A DNA stretch of 64,000 nt from JBBIJO01 sp037445895. GTDB lineage: Bacteria; Bacteroidota; Ignavibacteria; Kapaibacteriales; UBA2268. The DNA is taken from the NCBI GenBank assembly GCA_037445895.1, contig JBBIJO010000008.1, positions 1-64,000 of the forward strand. The letters are read 5' to 3'. How positions within the stretch are numbered: the first letter of the stretch is position 1; every line of letters begins with the position of its first letter. The notes beneath the pieces are model-generated. The model searched no databases. It was not told the origin of the DNA and saw only the letters and a list, made by a program, of their open reading frames with translations. This document shows, in pieces, positions 63,201-64,000 of the stretch. The translations under genes and the position numbers were made by a program.

Positions 63201-64000
63201 GGAGATTGCCTCCACTAAACCTAAACGCGTCTAAATTTATGTTAGAAAAACTCAAAAGTCCGCTATAATCAGGATTTTTAAACTCAGCAAGGTTGAGCGA
63301 GCCACTCAGGTTCAATTTTCCAATGTTCTGGTGTGATAATGTGTCTTGCCAAAAAAATAATGATTGTAATGTATCAACTGTAAGCATTCCGCGAAAGAGA
63401 TTCGCGGTGCAAGATAGTGTCCAGTTTTCCAAGCCTTTGTATTCCGCTTTCCCTTTGTCTATATTTAATTTTACCCAACCATTTGAATTCGAGTTATGTC
63501 CTAGATTAAATTGAGCTTCGAGTGTTCCATCGAGGCTTGTTTTCGGTATCGTTTGCAAAATAGTAGCAAGGTTAAAAGAATTGAATCGCAATCTTAAATT
63601 ATAATTAGCGCTATTATCGAACGAGAAATTAAAATCCAGCAACCCGGAGCCGGTAATTGCATTCCCATTGAATTTAAACCGACCGTCCTCCAATTCAAAA
63701 GTTAAATTTTTGGAATTAAAGAACTTGGAATCAATAGGAATGTTTAGAAAAGTTTGCCCGAAAAGGAGAGGTAGGTCGCTTTGGTAAATTTCTAAATTTC
63801 TAACAATAAATGAAAGTTTTGGAGAAATTGGGTGACTTAAATTCTCAACTTTTCCATCGCAAACGATGTATGATTTACCGAAGTTTAACCCAATGTTATC
63901 GAATTTTATTGTTGAATCTAATTTTACCTTTCCATTTATTTTGATTACCGCATCTTTTGCGAAAGGGAGTTCAACAAATTTTTGTAAGTCCTCTGTCCTT
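60292..64000 (-). CDS. TamB/DUF490-like translocation protein, 5' end beyond window
   Basis: The gene reads through from the right edge with no stop and ends at 60292, giving at least 1236 residues. The C-terminus carries the conserved TamB part: LFLLAFGRTKSEFERG, VLVSQFITNALSGTG, SFRGNF-like LRMSGNFLGLNWNFGG, and the terminal QLSRTTNLTQ. The upstream part is repetitive amphipathic beta strands of the form INGIITFENNQIQDIDIALKA. TamB-like proteins form a beta-taco channel that moves phospholipid or helps assemble barrel proteins at the outer membrane. A TTG at 63693 is not the true start, since the frame stays open upstream to the edge. No TamA gene is seen. Confidence 0.82.
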   Translation of the reverse strand, partial: RTEDLQKFVELPFAKDAVIKINGKVKLDSTIKFDNIGLNFGKSYIVCDGKVENLSHPISPKLSFIVRNLEIYQSDLPLLFGQTFLNIPIDSKFFNSKNLTFELEDGRFKFNGNAITGSGLLDFNFSFDNSANYNLRLRFNSFNLATILQTIPKTSLDGTLEAQFNLGHNSNSNGWVKLNIDKGKAEYKGLENWTLSCTANLFRGMLTVDTLQSLFFWQDTLSHQNIGKLNLSGSLNLAEFKNPDYSGLLSFSNINLDAFRFSGGNLPQRLSGEISFNGKGYNPNSIDLNLKANFMEFAFSDRDLLPFEIDLDVHHSSPGNKFIRIHSLMMDAVVEGEYEFLDLVTNFGTQIQSITKSFENKLKVLEQTIATDSVTTTNGTDFSQSKIVTFHPARFNAELRIGDFSLISVLLKKNIVFSGNAKLFFENTEKSCYLKLDSMAINYLTYTEDSTKYSLLSSNLSANYEIEVIDSVPYVKFLSAKLLSDSRIAIGGLYFDFPTVDVNFQKDSLNIIAQTGINGTVELAVQGKGNFTDKKIEISFPTFNFGYSNIFQWQASSPITLSIEKDGYHISQMQFKRENAETVSIFGYYLYDGKINIKAHLDSLPLNDFQKLLPQDNALSNIKTFEGTVESLDLSLGNTLDNPDIDLNLFTKKLLFENYELGNFLANIKYRTNNIYGKIRIEEADNSLLSVEIVRFPISIELSKGKFALNQNEQFFAKVESNQLPLSIFSPLVASNLEKLEGKAITNLDVYGYLPDNLFFKGSAEIVDASFRVLANNIVYRGQGKVLFDGTKVMLDNLHIYNLPSDNKNGLATINGIITFENNQIQDIDIALKASNLKVLSSASAKSHPNLFGDLIISTGENQLRYSGKPNDAKVEGNLEITKGKLYLPSVASRESVAESFVRYEFAGNKENQLGKNSTTLFNNPNSDLTNLHSSSGSSNLKIDLFIRLVNPIELTMDITTLGKMYAIITMPDGSSTLHYYSDPRNNVTLLTGSDLVLREGSTLNFIKLFRTQGAINFPTGNLENPNLDIKAEYSGESIYSDAVRNFTISIFLTGTKERPSVRFEYAIDNQVAKGDSSRITQDALFLLAFGRTKSEFERGSGNEFNINELYSAGRSTVISSGATVLVSQFITNALSGTGFVSSADITFSESSLTFDKAKLRMSGNFLGLNWNFGGTVADLMNNNELSIEVPFGSIFQPEPLQNLILQLSRTTNLTQTPQRNQKEWEVKVKWGDSW

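Overview
The window is AT-rich bacterial chromosome with dense, mostly short-gapped genes and no tRNA, rRNA, CRISPR array or intact mobile element that I could find. Several features point to the Bacteroidota/Chlorobiota (FCB) group, possibly a Kapabacteria- or Ignavibacteria-like lineage (inference). They are a secreted SBBP-repeat protein with a C-terminal type IX secretion sorting domain, a TonB-dependent receptor with an N-terminal carboxypeptidase-regulatory domain, many lipoproteins and barrel-like outer-membrane proteins, a TAnnTTTG promoter-like box in front of many genes, and a QmoA/QmoB pair of the type known from green sulfur bacteria.

Layout. 1-1.1 kb: remnant of a GmrSD/DUF262-type restriction nuclease and a small membrane-tailed protein. 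1.1-8 kb: a GT39-like glycosyltransferase, class I-alpha glutamine synthetase and the large secreted SBBP/Ig protein. 8.2-16.9 kb: NfeD protease with a stomatin-like partner, PdxA, a beta-propeller lipoprotein, a membrane-anchored HdrD-like Fe-S oxidoreductase, a metal-binding HMA protein, a CorA-like channel and a DUF971 protein. 16.9-32 kb: butyrate kinase, two signalling kinases, RecO, a CNNM/CorC protein, an HtrA lipoprotein followed by LptB, PriA, ferritin, CoaBC and a TIGR01777 epimerase.

32.1-42.1 kb is one almost gapless minus-strand run of eleven genes: panD, a single-domain glmU-type nucleotidyltransferase, mce, gpmA, an exported TldD-like metalloprotease, a small PH-like membrane protein, an exported TldE-like paralogue that has lost the metal site, a Wzz-like and a Wzy/O-antigen-ligase-like protein, rimM and trmD. 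It mixes housekeeping, envelope polysaccharide and exported-protease functions. 42.4-54 kb holds metG, two envelope proteins, DUF454, a TonB receptor, uvrA, sucC and a barrel-like gene whose signal peptide is out of frame with its body. 54.5-60.2 kb holds rplS, an MGMT-like protein, a membrane protein and qmoB/qmoA. A tamB-like gene runs off the right edge.

The points most worth following are the exported TldD/TldE-like pair with its PH-like membrane protein, the QmoAB pair with no QmoC, AprAB or Sat nearby (and a distant HdrD/NarI-type fusion that could supply the missing membrane module), the CorA relative with SMN in place of GMN, and a genome-wide excess of TCGA created by C-ending codons in front of GAN codons.
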